Source of the DNA: Nothophaeocryptopus gaeumannii | Taxonomy: Eukaryota; Ascomycota; Dothideomycetes; Mycosphaerellales; Mycosphaerellaceae | DNA length: 64,000 nucleotides | Reading direction: 5' to 3' | Assembly: GCA_031771865.1 (NCBI GenBank) | Contig: JASISA010000022.1 | Location: forward strand, 2,652,367-2,716,366 | Shown: one piece after another, positions 1-10,639 of the stretch | How the letters are laid out: every line of letters begins with the position of its first letter | How positions within the stretch are numbered: the stretch's first letter is position 1 | Made by a program: the position numbers and the translations under genes | The notes under the pieces: generated by a model | What the model was told of the DNA's origin: nothing | The model's database searches: none | What the model saw: only the letters and a program-made list of their open reading frames with translations

Positions 1-741
1 CCAGCTCGGATCAAGCTGGTGGCTTCGAGCTTTGTCACGTTCATGGGTTTCAACATTGCCATGTATCAGATGTAAGCGACCGCACTCTTTTTTACCAACT
101 CACACATACCAGAGCTGATCTTCGCAGATACGGGAAGCCATTCGTGGAACACAGCTACACATATCACTTGACAAGGATCGACCATAGGCACAACTTCTCA
201 GTCTACAATACGCTGCTGCATCTCAGCTCACTTCTAGGCTCAAAGTCTGGTTTCAGAATTGAGTCGCTAGCGTTCCTGCCTCAGATCTCCCTTGCGGTAC
301 TGGCAATCCCACTTGCGCTCGCCAAGAAAGATCTCCCATCGACGATGTTGGCGCAGACGTTCGCTTTTGTCACATTTAATAAAGTGTGTACAAGTCAAGT
401 AAGTCTTTTCGTCATCATCAAGATCGTGATTTTATCTAACGTAACATTAGTACTTTCTATGGTACATGGTCTTCCTGCCGTTTTATCTGCCGTCATCATC
501 GTTATTGAGGAAGCCTCGAGCTGGTGTCGTGGCTCTTGTCCTCTGGGTCGCAGGCCAGGCCATCTGGCTGCAGCAGGGATACGAACTGGAGTTCTTAAGC
601 CGATCGACGTTTGTGCCTGGACTCTGGCTGGCCAGCGTAGTTTTCTTCTTGATCAACTGCTGGATCCTGGGACTTGTGGTGGACGATGTGCAGTCCCAAG
701 CTAGAGACGCTGCACAGAATGAGCCCAAGAAGGTTCAATGA
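1..741 (+). CDS. GPI14: GPI mannosyltransferase 1 (PIG-M), 3' part
   Basis: The 5' end lies outside the window. Visible exons are 1..71, 128..398 and 451..741; the introns (56 and 52 nt) start GTAAGC and GTAAGT and end CAG and TAG, and joining them keeps one frame to the TGA at 739. The exon 1/2 junction reads IYGKPFVEHSYTYHLTRID, followed by HRHNF, which matches the conserved YHLTRxDHRHNF block of PIG-M. Several hydrophobic segments follow, as expected of a multi-pass ER protein. The enzyme adds the first mannose to GlcN-acyl-PI in the ER lumen during GPI-anchor synthesis. The catalytic DxD region would lie upstream, so activity cannot be judged. It converges on CCC1 with 29 bp between the stop codons. 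Confidence 0.9.
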
Positions 742-770
742 GGTGATGGGTCTTAGAAGAGACACCAAAC

Positions 771-1652
771 TCAACCTCCGATGGCCTGGACACAACCCAT
801 TGCAGCACCCGCTGCGCATGCCCCGAGCACCAACATCTCAACTGCGTTTCTGAAACAAGTCAAGCGACCGCAGTCCCCTACAAGTGCAGTCTTTGCCCAG
901 CCGAAGACGAAGAGAGCAATGGCCATGACGACGACACTGCAGATGAGAGCCTCTCGAACCCGCTCGAAGAACAAGTATGGCAACAAAGGCACGAGACCGC
1001 CCAGAAAGTATCCAAGTGCGATCGTCAAGCCGGAGATGTATGCTCTCGAAGCAACGAAATCCGCCTCCGCCAATTGATGGTGGAATCTCATGATGAAGTC
1101 CACGAAGTTCTCCGGGTCCGCTTTCAGGCTCTTCGTGATCGACTCCATCGTTTCCCGAGGGAAACTGTACTTGTCAAACGTGGACCGGACCATTTCACAA
1201 GCCTTGCCCTGATCATTTGCGACACAGTCTTTGGTCTCCTCCAACGCGCTGAAGTATGCATCTGCCTCGCTCTTTGCTCCCAAATATCCTCCGAGTCCCA
1301 TCGATATCGCACCGGCAACAAGCTCTGCGAATCCGGCATAAATGACGAGGTTGGTCGTTCCCAGGGCGGACAGACCGGCTGTGAGGGCGAATGGGACGGT
1401 CAAGCCATCTGAGAGGCCGATTGTTGCGTCGGAGATTACACGGGGGTTGATACGACATTTGAGGATCGAGGAGGTTTTTGAGTCGTCGGTCTTGTCATCG
1501 TATGTGCCGTGGACCGTTTCTTCAGAATCAACAGAATGGTCTCGATGTTGCTGATGCTGGTGTTGTTGGCGTTCGGGATCAAGGAGACGTTGATATTCAC
1601 CCGCCGTGTTGCGCTTTTGTGGGAAGAGGATGTCCTTGATGAAGACGAGCAT
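771..1652 (-). CDS. CCC1: Vacuolar iron/manganese transporter of the CCC1/VIT1 family
   Basis: Single exon, 293 aa from the ATG at 1652. An open frame continues upstream to 1898, but that part looks like 5' UTR and the family-like sequence starts after MLVFIKDILFPQ. Hydrophilic N-terminus, then RVISDATIGLSDGLTVPFALTAGLSALG (TM1, typical VIT1 signature), GGYLGAKSEADAY, a cytosolic charged loop, and a C-terminal membrane block ending EMLVLGACAAGAAMGCVQ, typical of CCC1. Length is close to yeast CCC1 (about 320 aa). The family moves cytosolic Fe2+ and Mn2+ into the vacuole. It converges on GPI14. A CCAAT box lies about 115 bp upstream of the ATG. Confidence 0.9.
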   Translation of the reverse strand: MLVFIKDILFPQKRNTAGEYQRLLDPERQQHQHQQHRDHSVDSEETVHGTYDDKTDDSKTSSILKCRINPRVISDATIGLSDGLTVPFALTAGLSALGTTNLVIYAGFAELVAGAISMGLGGYLGAKSEADAYFSALEETKDCVANDQGKACEMVRSTFDKYSFPRETMESITKSLKADPENFVDFIMRFHHQLAEADFVASRAYISGLTIALGYFLGGLVPLLPYLFFERVREALICSVVVMAIALFVFGWAKTALVGDCGRLTCFRNAVEMLVLGACAAGAAMGCVQAIGG

Positions 1653-2295
1653 ATTTGCGGGAATTATCGAAGTTTGGCTAGAATCTGGTGGCCACCTTGA
1701 AAAGTGCACACGAACAACGAGATATATGTTTGTTCTTCTCGCGAGTGGACAGACGTAAAACGCCAACCAATCAGAGAGCTCGCATATCCCGCTGACAGCA
1801 AAGCTCGGCCCCAAGCTCTGTGCATCCATCCCTGCTTGGTCTTTTCTGGAAACTTTGCAGCGACCTTTTGAAGGGCCGAGACTTGCGCCAACGAGCAAGA
1901 CAAAGGCTCGCTCACCGCGTCAATTTTGCATCGTTGTGCATGCATGCACATGCCCGCGGAGTAATGGAAAATTCGTACATAATCCGTTGTGGCCAGTTAG
2001 AGGAGGGGTAATCATGCCGGAGAATGAGTTGTGCAAACGTCCGTCTTGGGCTTCCTAGCATGGTCATGCCTTGTGTCGGGTGAGAATTCCGTCATGACCC
2101 ATGTTTGGAGGGGACGGGGAGCATGGACGTCACGTCTACTTTTATGCGGATGGTCACGATGCATCGACACTTGTCTTGACGAGAATCAGTAAAGCACAAG
2201 TAAGGGTCGGGAACCAAGAACGCTGTCGTCTATTATCTATCTTCGCCGTTCTGTCGTCCAAATACGTTTCATCTAATCATAACCACGTACAGCTT
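1653..2295. promoter_or_regulatory. CCC1 upstream region and acid phosphatase 3' flank
   Basis: 643 bp without a supported gene. On the plus strand CCAAT is at 1767-1771 (ATTGG when read toward CCC1). The CCAAT-binding complex with HapX controls iron-storage genes in filamentous fungi, so this is a candidate site, but the extended HapX half-site is not matched. Confidence 0.35.
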
Positions 2296-3586
2296 TTAAT
2301 TGTTTCCATCAGCATTAACCTTGTACCCCTTCGGCGGGTGCTGTCCATCAGGAATCTCGACCCCATTGTTGTAGTACGATCCATTCTTCGCCCACGCAGA
2401 CGCACACTGAAGAGCGATGCTTGGGAGGATAGTCCTCAGAGTAACAGGCGAAACGCCGACGATGTTTGGAACCGGCCATGGAGCCCATGCCTCGCTGTTG
2501 AAAGGACCAGCAAAGGAGCTGTTCAACGCAACAGTTGGGTTGGAACCGGTCACAGCTGGCCAGGCACGGTAGATGTCACCTGTCTTCTGGGCGATCAGCT
2601 TGAATACATTGGCGCCTACGTCCCACCGGCCGAGAGTGTGCAGGTTCCAGTTGGCCTCGACGGTGGAGATGTCGGAGTAGTGGTTGTAGAACTGGTCGTC
2701 AGTAGTCCCGTGCGAGGATTCAGGGACAGCGCCGCCGAGAAGGATGGAGAAGACGCGGTTGCCGATGTTGTAAGTGTGGTTCTCGTCGAAAGTGAGGAGG
2801 ACCAGAGTGCGTTCCATGAAGTAGCTGTTGTTGAGGAGAGGCTCGAGGAAGTTCCTAGACCAGGTGCCGGCGACGGTGACTGAGGTGTCGTGCCCATCGG
2901 AGGTCATGTTGGGGGTGATGAAGGACCATTGTGGGAGGTCCTGGGCTTTCAAGTCCGCGTAGAATTGGGTCAGGTTCTTCTGGTAAGAGAGACGGCGAGG
3001 GGAGGTGTTGGAGTTGTAGATGACGGGTGGGTTGTGCTTGCGGACGTAGTCGTTGGCGCCGGACTTTTGGTTCTTCCAAGCGAAACCCTCGAAGCCGGTG
3101 TAAGGCATGTCCTCCTGGTAGGAGCCCCATGAGATGCCACGCTCCTCGAGGAGGTCAATGACTGTGGTGACATTGTCTGGGATCTGATTGAAGTTGTCGT
3201 TCTCCATGCCTGAACATAATCAGTATCGCTGCACCTGTCGAACGTTTTATCCTTTACTCACCAAAGTTGTCGCCTCCAATGCATGCCACGTAGTTCGGCT
3301 GCGAAGGGTGGGTTACACCAAAGTAGTTGGAGAGGGTGATACCCTGGCTAGCGAGCCATGCCAAGTTCGGGTCTCCAGCAGCCTTGTCGTAGTCCGTGTT
3401 CTCAAGCCAGATCTCGACGTAGCGATCGAATACGCGTCCTGGGATGTATGGGGTCTTGCCGGTGTATGTTGGGGCAGTGGCCTGGGCAGCATAGACATCG
3501 GATGCAGCAGTCGCAGTATACAGGTTTGGCTGGTCCTGAGCGAGAGCAGCAGCGGCCATGGCGAGGAGAGCGACAGTGGTGGCCAT
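2296..3586 (-). CDS. Secreted acid phosphatase, phosphoesterase family (PF04185)
   Basis: Two exons, 3262..3586 and 2296..3209 (minus), with a 52-nt intron (GTGAGT..CAG); 412 aa. The ATG at 3586 starts a signal peptide (MATTVALLAMAAAALA). An in-frame CTG/TTG-type extension to 3637 was ignored. Motifs: VEIWLENTDYD near the N-terminus, FGVTHPSQPNYVACIGGDNF across the splice site, NMTSDGHDTSV and LLTFDENHTY further on, all typical of fungal PhoA-like acid phosphatases that free phosphate from organic esters outside the cell. Many N-glycosylation sequons (NTS, NMT, NNS, NHT, NSS, NGS) agree with secretion. Splicing restores GGC (Gly) at the junction. The gene is divergent from the multicopper oxidase. 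Confidence 0.9.
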
Positions 3587-4425
3587 TGTAGATGGCTCTT
3601 TTGGTGAACAGCGAATGGGAAGCGTGCTGGTAGACAACTTCCTGGCCGACAGGAGATTCTACCTACCTTTAATGCTACGCTACATGGCATCGTTCAGCTG
3701 GAGGCACGTTGTTCCCATGTGGCGGGCGTATGCGGCGTGTGTATGGCGGCCTTTCAAGACAGGAAGGTGGCCGACGCTTCATCCACCTTGATGCCGAGCT
3801 TCCGGGTAGAGAAGCACCCTCGCTGTCGCCATCAGGACCAATCCATGGCATGCCATTGGCCATCATGAGCACGAGGATGATGGGGAGGAGCAGGGATAGG
3901 CGGACAAGCTTCTTCCAGAACGCCTCTTGGTGAACTCAAGCTCCCACTGCAAATTTCTTCGCAGCCATCAAGCGTCCATTTCGAAGTGCTTCGCCGTCGC
4001 TACCGGACGCGAGGTGAATTTGAAGGTGCAGCGTGCTCGAGGAAGGGAAGATCATTGGCTTGTGTGGAGGTGGGACGCTGCGGAGATCTTCGCGTTGCAT
4101 TTCAGGGTCGCGGCTCTGCAACCGCGTCAGGAAAGGCGTGGTGGTAAGCATCACCCACAAATCTTCCTGAACAAGAAGGAGAACCTGCATGTCGGAGACT
4201 ATGTTCAGCCTTCCAGGTACGACAATGCGTGGCGACGTAGATGGTTGTTGATATCGCCGAAGGAGCCGGGCGGAAGCGTGAGTATTGCTTGATCAGTGAC
4301 ATCCTTCTTGTTCTGGATCCTACTGGGCTCAAGACGCGGATTGTATCTGCTGGGCAGCTGGCTACTCTCTAGACATACGAAGCAGATGCGTAGAGGCTAC
4401 TGAAGACGTGGTCCGACGACGCATC
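3587..4425. other. Divergent intergenic region, acid phosphatase / multicopper oxidase
   Basis: 839 bp between two divergent starts. Open frames here are short, overlap on both strands, and have no recognisable domain or good start, so I call no gene. Confidence 0.4.
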
Positions 4426-6405
4426 ATGAGCGCTCAAGAGGCGAAGGTAGAGGACAGGAGCTCCTCAAGCGCAGAGCAAGAGCAAGGATTGTTGAGCGAT
4501 TGGAGGAAAGAAGATGCTGCATTCAACGACGTCGAGGAAGAGAAGGAAGCGCGAGATGATGGTAAAGACTGGACACGCCGAAGACGAATGTACATCTCTC
4601 TTCTTGTACTGGTGCTTGTAACAGCAGTCGCTGCTGCCGGAGGTGGAGTTCTAAGTGGTATATCGATGATTCCCCCGGTGTCGTCTCCCACGAATACGAA
4701 CGCGAACGACTATGTCCTGGATCCAGCCATGTGTAGCTTTGATAAGCCTGAGACCAGAACGTTTCAATGGACGATCGAAGATAAAATGCATGGTCCAGAC
4801 GGCGTGCCGCGACCTATGATGCTGGTCAATGGCCAGTTCCCTGGGCCTCTAGTTGAGGCTTGTGAAGGAGACAGTATCGTAGTTGAGGTCAAGAATCGAG
4901 CGAGCAATGCCACATCCGTTCACTGGCACGGCATGTATCAGAATGGGACATCATACATGGATGGGACGGTGGGCATGTCGCAATGTCCTATCGCGCCTGG
5001 ACGTGACTTCACGTACAGGTTTACCGTAACTGGGCAGAGCGGAACATATTGGTGGCACGCTCACCAAGGCATGCAGTCTTCCGATGGCCTCCATGGTCCA
5101 CTCGTCATCCACGGCAAGCGTGAGAAGGAGCTTCAACTCCTACGATACGATACGGACAGAGTAGTCATGGTCTCCGATTACTACCGCAATGCATCATCAG
5201 AACTGCTTTGGGATTACCTGAAGCCAGATGTTGAAAATGCGGAGCCAGTGCCAGTGTCAGGTCTCATCAACGGCCAATCGCAGCCTCGGATTTTCCTGGA
5301 ACCCAACAGGTCCCATAGGCTTCGACTGATCAATGTCGGAGCTTTCGCAGAGTTTCAAGTGCAGCTTGATCAACATGAGTTGGCAGTGACCGAAGTTGAT
5401 GGCACGGACGTGGAGCCAGCCACCTACCACCGAGTCAGCATCAGTCCTGCGCAGCGATACAGCGTTGTGGTCAATACTTCGGCATCTGATGCTCGGTCGT
5501 TCTGGTTCCGCGCGCGCATGATCACAACTTGTTTCGCTGAGGTACCGGGCTCACTGAATCCGGATGCTCTGGCCGTTGTTAGCTACGACCAGAAGACAGC
5601 CGTGGACAAGTCGCTGCCAGAGTCGAAAGACTGGGAAGAACAGCTCTCCCAGGATTGCAAGGACATGAACACTACAGATCTTCGACCCGTCGAGCACACT
5701 CCTCCGCCTGCCGAAGCCGACGCATTCTTCTACATCCGCTCAAACTTCGAGATCGGCAAATATAGACTCTCCCGTGGCTTCTTCAACCAGACATCATTCC
5801 GAGCTAACGCTCACTCACCAAGTCTTCAGCGAGCTGTCGACGGCCTTCAGTCGAGCAACGAGACATTTAGCCTTGCCAACGAACAAATCCCAGTCATCAT
5901 CAATGATGCGGCTTTTGACAAGTCTCGCGAGCTGGTACTGCAGACAACTGGCATTCAGACCATCGATCTTCTGATTAACAACTTCGATGACGGAAATCAT
6001 CCAATGCACCTCCACGGGTACAAGTACTGGGTCATTGCCCAGGGCCATGGGTATCCACCTCGTGTGAGCAATCTGGGTGGCTTCGACCGAGCAAATCTGC
6101 AGCCCACTTACGATAATTTGAATCTCAAGAACCCCCTTCGTCGAGACACGGCTTCCGTAGAAGCTTTCGGATGGATCTTGATACGTGTGTTGGCTGATAA
6201 CCCGGGTGCATGGGCCTTGCATTGCCATATAGCGTGGCATTCCGAGGCGGGGCTTGTCATGCAGTTGTTGACCCGGACTGATGCGTTGGCGAAGATGCAG
6301 ATTCCAGAGGGGAATTTGGCGCTTTGCTCGGCGGAGGGCGTTGACAAGGGTATGGGACCTGACGATGAGTATTTCAAGGATGTCAATGTGGATGTACAAA
6401 GATGA
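4426..6405 (+). CDS. Membrane-anchored multicopper oxidase (laccase/ferroxidase-like)
   Basis: Single exon, 659 aa. The frame opens at a GTG (4408); the first ATG is 4426 (MSAQEAK). Acidic, Ser-rich cytosolic tail, then RRRR and a transmembrane segment (about residues 56-78), giving a type II anchor rather than a signal peptide. Four copper motifs are present: HWHG (166-169), HAH (211-213), HPMHLHG (525-531) and HCHIAWH (599-605), with Leu at the axial position ten residues after the T1 Cys. The second motif is HAH rather than the usual HSH. Three cupredoxin domains of normal size and several glycosylation sequons are present. Four-copper oxidases oxidise phenols or metal ions and reduce O2 to water; the substrate cannot be told. 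No permease partner is adjacent. Confidence 0.88.
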   Translation: MSAQEAKVEDRSSSSAEQEQGLLSDWRKEDAAFNDVEEEKEARDDGKDWTRRRRMYISLLVLVLVTAVAAAGGGVLSGISMIPPVSSPTNTNANDYVLDPAMCSFDKPETRTFQWTIEDKMHGPDGVPRPMMLVNGQFPGPLVEACEGDSIVVEVKNRASNATSVHWHGMYQNGTSYMDGTVGMSQCPIAPGRDFTYRFTVTGQSGTYWWHAHQGMQSSDGLHGPLVIHGKREKELQLLRYDTDRVVMVSDYYRNASSELLWDYLKPDVENAEPVPVSGLINGQSQPRIFLEPNRSHRLRLINVGAFAEFQVQLDQHELAVTEVDGTDVEPATYHRVSISPAQRYSVVVNTSASDARSFWFRARMITTCFAEVPGSLNPDALAVVSYDQKTAVDKSLPESKDWEEQLSQDCKDMNTTDLRPVEHTPPPAEADAFFYIRSNFEIGKYRLSRGFFNQTSFRANAHSPSLQRAVDGLQSSNETFSLANEQIPVIINDAAFDKSRELVLQTTGIQTIDLLINNFDDGNHPMHLHGYKYWVIAQGHGYPPRVSNLGGFDRANLQPTYDNLNLKNPLRRDTASVEAFGWILIRVLADNPGAWALHCHIAWHSEAGLVMQLLTRTDALAKMQIPEGNLALCSAEGVDKGMGPDDEYFKDVNVDVQR

Positions 6406-7148
6406 AGGCGACGTGGCAGATGGCGAGACGTTTAACGATACCCATTCGAGTGCTATGCATGAGGAGTGCTTGACGACTAGCTGCCGAGCCCAGCCATGCG
6501 GAGGCTCATCAGACCCAGACGCAGAAAAGCTGTGCCCAAACTAGGCGACGAGCGATATGCGCCGTACGAAGCTCGATGCTGGATGATTCCTTCGATGTTC
6601 TTCAGAGCCTGCGGAGCATGGCCAGGGAACGGGAAGGGTATCTCCAGGGAGCGGTCAAATGTGGACGGTCGACGCGCATTGCATGGTTTGGGAGCCATAT
6701 GCCGTCGCTTGACGGATGATCAGAACAGAGACAGACGACGACACCTACAAGTGTAACGGCAGGGCAAAGGATTGCAACGGGAGTGGAAAGTGTGAAGACG
6801 ATTATATTAGTGGCCTGAGGCATGAGCAAGACGCGTCCAAAGCGCGCCTCATTAAGGTTTAACAGCACCTTCCTTCTCCCACTTTCACGCCTCCATCACA
6901 TGCAAACGAAGGAGGCATGACGTCGTAAGACTTCGATTGCAATCTACCAATTTCGACGTATCTGTTTGTTTGTTCGTGATACGCCAACCTCGCGTTGAAC
7001 TTCCATCCCACTTTCACCCCTGCACCACTGCAGCCTGCCGCAGCAGCTTGACAACGCGACAGCTGCATACGAACCCCCAAACGACCTGCACTTCCATAGT
7101 ACACACCTTCAGTTCTTTCGAACTCACACTTCTCAGCATCCGGCAACC
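6406..7148. other. Intergenic region between multicopper oxidase and F-box gene
   Basis: 743 bp holding the 3' flank of the oxidase and the promoter of the F-box gene. I see no gene, tRNA or repeat here. Confidence 0.4.
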
Positions 7149-9351
7149 ATGGCAGACGCGCTGGCAGCGGCGACATCGAGCGGCGGCAAGCCCACCTCAG
7201 CCGCTGCATCCGCTCCGCCGCCGCCAATGACTGGACCGAATGCTTCCTCAAGACTGGCCGCTCTGCCCCCAGAACTGATCGACAACATTGCCGTCAAGCT
7301 TGGGTCCGACGATCTGTTCAATCTACGCTTGACCTGCAAAGATGTCGAAGGAAAGAGCTTCGACCAATTCACGAAAGAATACTTCAAGGTGAGTAACCAG
7401 CAACAAGCCGATCGGCGACACCACGCTGACACAATCGCAGGAGAAATGCTTCATGTTCACGACCGAGTCGCTCAAAGTACTTGTTAGCATTGCAAACAGC
7501 GACAGACTCAGAGACAAGCTGAAGCACATCTGGATCGTCACGGCCAGCATTCCGAAACGCTCATTGAAATGCCCTCATGGCAGGAGCTGCACCTACCAGC
7601 CGACTGTTCGCCAGCGAGAAGCGCTCATCGGATACGTGCGGGACCAGGAGAGCCTCAGAAAGACCCGCCAGGACAAGAAGATGCTCGTCGAGGCATTCTC
7701 TAAGCTACCAGAGCTCCACCGTCTCAGCTTCACAGACTACCTTAGGGAACTGTCTGAAGGCGCTGAGTGCCGCGGACTCAACAAATTTAGCAGGACCACC
7801 GGCATGCAGCCTGCTTTTGTACCAACACACGCTTCCAATGCCACCGAGTATTACGATTGGCTCAGTCATGTGTTCAGGACCATGCTGCGCGCCGTTGTCG
7901 AGAGCGGAATCAAGTCGCTCACCACGTTCGAGACTAACTTCCAGAGCCACCACTATGGGATCTCGCCCATTACCGATCTGAACTTCAAGCAAGAATTTCT
8001 GGAGAAGCTGGCTTCTTCCTTCCCCAATCTGAAACAGTTCTCCATTCAGCTTCGAAGCACCCACATGCGCAAGAGCAACGATGATCAGGAATCCGACATC
8101 CGAAGTGCAATCAAGCACATCAAAGAGTTCGCTCCCGTTGCTTCCGCAGCAGAAGGTGTGAGACTCAGCTGTGACTTCATGGACTGGTCTGGTCACATCG
8201 GCAAGGCCTTCGCTCAATCGCTCAACCTCTCATCGATCAAGAAGCTCAAGATGGATAGCATCTGCACTGATGCGAAGACCCTGGCTCTCATCACTCAGCG
8301 CCTGACATCGGTCGAGAAGCTGTCTTTTCACCAGATGGAGCTGAGCTCAGGCAGCTGGGTTGCTCTGTTGAAGGTGATGCAGCAGCTACCAATGCTACAT
8401 CATCTGCATCTTCAATATCTGCAGCAGAACATGAAGAAGGTCTACTTCTTGAAGCAGCCTGAAGGTGGAGACTCGAATAATGCGACGCCTTTCTTCGATC
8501 CTGCCTTGGCAATGAACAACGAGAACGGAGACGAGGGTTGGAGCGACGAGGGCGATACAGATGACGAGGAGCCTCCAGATCTCATCCCTCTGGATCAAGT
8601 CAATCCCATGCCAACTGGCAACGCCACTCCAAAAGCTTCTACCGTCACCATCCCGGCTCCTACTGTACCCACGAAGCCTACTGAGAAGTGCGACCAGAGC
8701 GGCGGACGTTACCACCAGCCACCAGGCGGAGAGCACTTACCTGAGCGCGGCTACTATGTCTGCCTTCCTACCCGCGCAGCCATCGACGAGCAGATACCGA
8801 CATTCATTGAGCAGTGCAATCTGGGCAGCGAGATGGGAGAGGACCCGATGGACATCTTTGGAGGAATCACATTTGGGCCACCCATCGCCGTCCCTCTTGG
8901 CGGAGGTCCTGCACCGGTCGGCGGTAATGGTGGTGCTGGTGGCGCGAATGCAGTGACACAGATGCTCAACTCGCTCGCCAATGCTCTGGGAGTGCCACCT
9001 GGCAATATGCCGCCTCCAGGATTTGCGAATCTTGCTCAGCCAGGTCAGACTGCTGGTGCGAACCCTCCGCCTCCAAATGGCGCAGCTGGCCAGGCTTCGA
9101 ATGGTCCTCCAGGACCGGCACCAGCAACTGCAACTGCTTCTGTGCCAACACCAGCAGCACCGACAGTCGCACAGCCAAGCTCTGCACCCTCGAGGGGACA
9201 CGTGCCACCTCTGAGTGCGACAGCCGGCGCGCAGCACAGTCAAGCTGAAGACCATCAGGCAGGTGCAACGACTGGCGGTGCTGAAGCAGGTGCTGGGGAA
9301 TCGCCTGACCAGTGGATGAACGATGATGAGTGGGTGAACGATGTGGACTGA
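7149..9351 (+). CDS. F-box protein with proline/glycine-rich C-terminus
   Basis: Exons 7149..7388 and 7441..9351; the 52-nt intron is GTGAGT..CAG in phase 0, giving 716 aa. After a low-complexity Ala/Ser/Pro start, residues about 36-75 (LAALPPELIDNIAVKLGSDDLFNLRLTCK) form an F-box. The middle part is leucine-rich and helical, as in fungal F-box proteins with degenerate leucine-rich repeats. Residues from about 440 on are rich in Pro, Gly, Ala and Gln and end in an acidic tail. F-box proteins bring substrates to SCF ubiquitin ligases; the target is unknown. Confidence 0.8.
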
Positions 9352-9612
9352 AAGCGACATGTGATATCCTGGCATTGCTGACTGCCGCGGCACTACGCAA
9401 TTGAATGCAGCCTGAGACGACGACTGCTGAAGAAGATTGCGATTGAGATTGGTGGCGAAGGTAGAATCGTTGACAACGTTATCGAGATTTGCTTTTGCAA
9501 CAGCAACGTCAGCGAAAATCGTCGACTTATGCTCTTATGATAGAAGATACCCCCAAAAGTTTGAAATGGCTGACGTCTGTCCCATATTCCCTTCCTAGCA
9601 CAACTCCCCTCC

Positions 9613-10182
9613 CTAATCCCATCTGGTCTCCGCCTTCGCATCCACTTTGATCCTCCTCTCGCTCCGTTTCTTCCACGTCTCCACATCCTCCCCAACCTCA
9701 GCTCCCATCTTCCTCGCGACAGCCGCATCTCGACTCTTACATACAATCTCCACGACCCTTGCTCTCCAGTAATGTTCCAGCAAGCTTGCTGTCTCCAACA
9801 TCGCGACCTCTACGCATTTGGAATCGAAAGCCGTCATGGAAATCGAAAGCTTCTGGATCCGGGAGGTAAGCGACTCTCGACCGAAGAAGACACCTTCGAT
9901 GTTCGGGCTTGGGTGGTAAGGACCCCAGAGGACTGTGAGGTGTATCTGGTGGACGTAGATATGGAAGAAGGCTGTTTTGGCGCAGGAGAGGAGACGTCTG
10001 CAGGCTGAGGACGAATGATGTTAGATCTCTGGAGCGTTTTCGATGGATTATCTATCGATTGAAGTACCTGCGTATCCTCTGAGGAAGTCGCCAAAATCTA
10101 GATGTGATTTGAGTGTTGATGGGACGTTATCGGCGAGGATTTGGATGGGGAGTTCATCCGGAGGATCTGTGAGTTTCGCCAT
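9613..10182 (-). CDS. Hypothetical protein, two exons
   Basis: Not recognised. Exons 10068..10182 and 9613..10004 (minus) join to 168 codons plus stop through a 63-nt intron (GTACTT..CAG); the donor is weak but the frame is kept only by this splice. The first exon reads MAKLTDPPDELPIQILAD. The second is a soluble, mixed sequence with a Lys/Arg-rich C-terminal part (KKRSERRIK). No membrane segment or signal peptide. It converges on the F-box gene. Confidence 0.55.
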
Positions 10183-10639
10183 CGTTGTCGTCGATGTCTG
10201 GCTCCATGAAAGTATATGAGAATACGAGAAGCAGGTGCAGCAAGAATGGCAGTCGAGTGTCTTTGTTTCCAAACATCATGATTGACAAGAAGTGATCAAC
10301 TCCAAGCGTCGTCTTACCTCACGCAGTAGTGTGACGAGGCAAGGCTGCATGCTTGTTACACAACATCAGCACGGAAGCGAAGTGAGCACATCACTCATCG
10401 CACAAAATGCAAGAAGTTGCCAATTTCGAAACACTTACTACTATCTTTCATTAGCTACCAGATTTGGCCAGGTACAGCCGACTGCAGTTGGTCCTAAATT
10501 CGCCCGGGATATCTGGTTATGTATGTGCAACACACTACTCGCCTGCCTCTGCACATCAGTACATCATCCCTCTCACGCAGACCATACTGGATGGAACCAA
10601 CATTCACTTTCTTCTTCAACTTCTCCGAAATCTCCATCC
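10183..10639. other. Intergenic region
   Basis: 457 bp upstream of the 168-aa gene and downstream of the serine hydrolase. No gene supported. Confidence 0.35.

Noticed and set aside
2101..2883. 260-codon plus-strand frame
   Set aside because: Antisense to the acid phosphatase; Val/Glu-rich shadow without domain.
4408..4425. Earlier start of the multicopper oxidase
   Set aside because: The codon at 4408 is GTG; the first ATG is 4426. The same reasoning moved the starts of GT90 (35587) and DBP8 (43954).
8737..9393. 218-codon minus-strand frame
   Set aside because: Antisense to the Pro/Gly-rich part of the F-box gene; Cys/Trp-rich nonsense.
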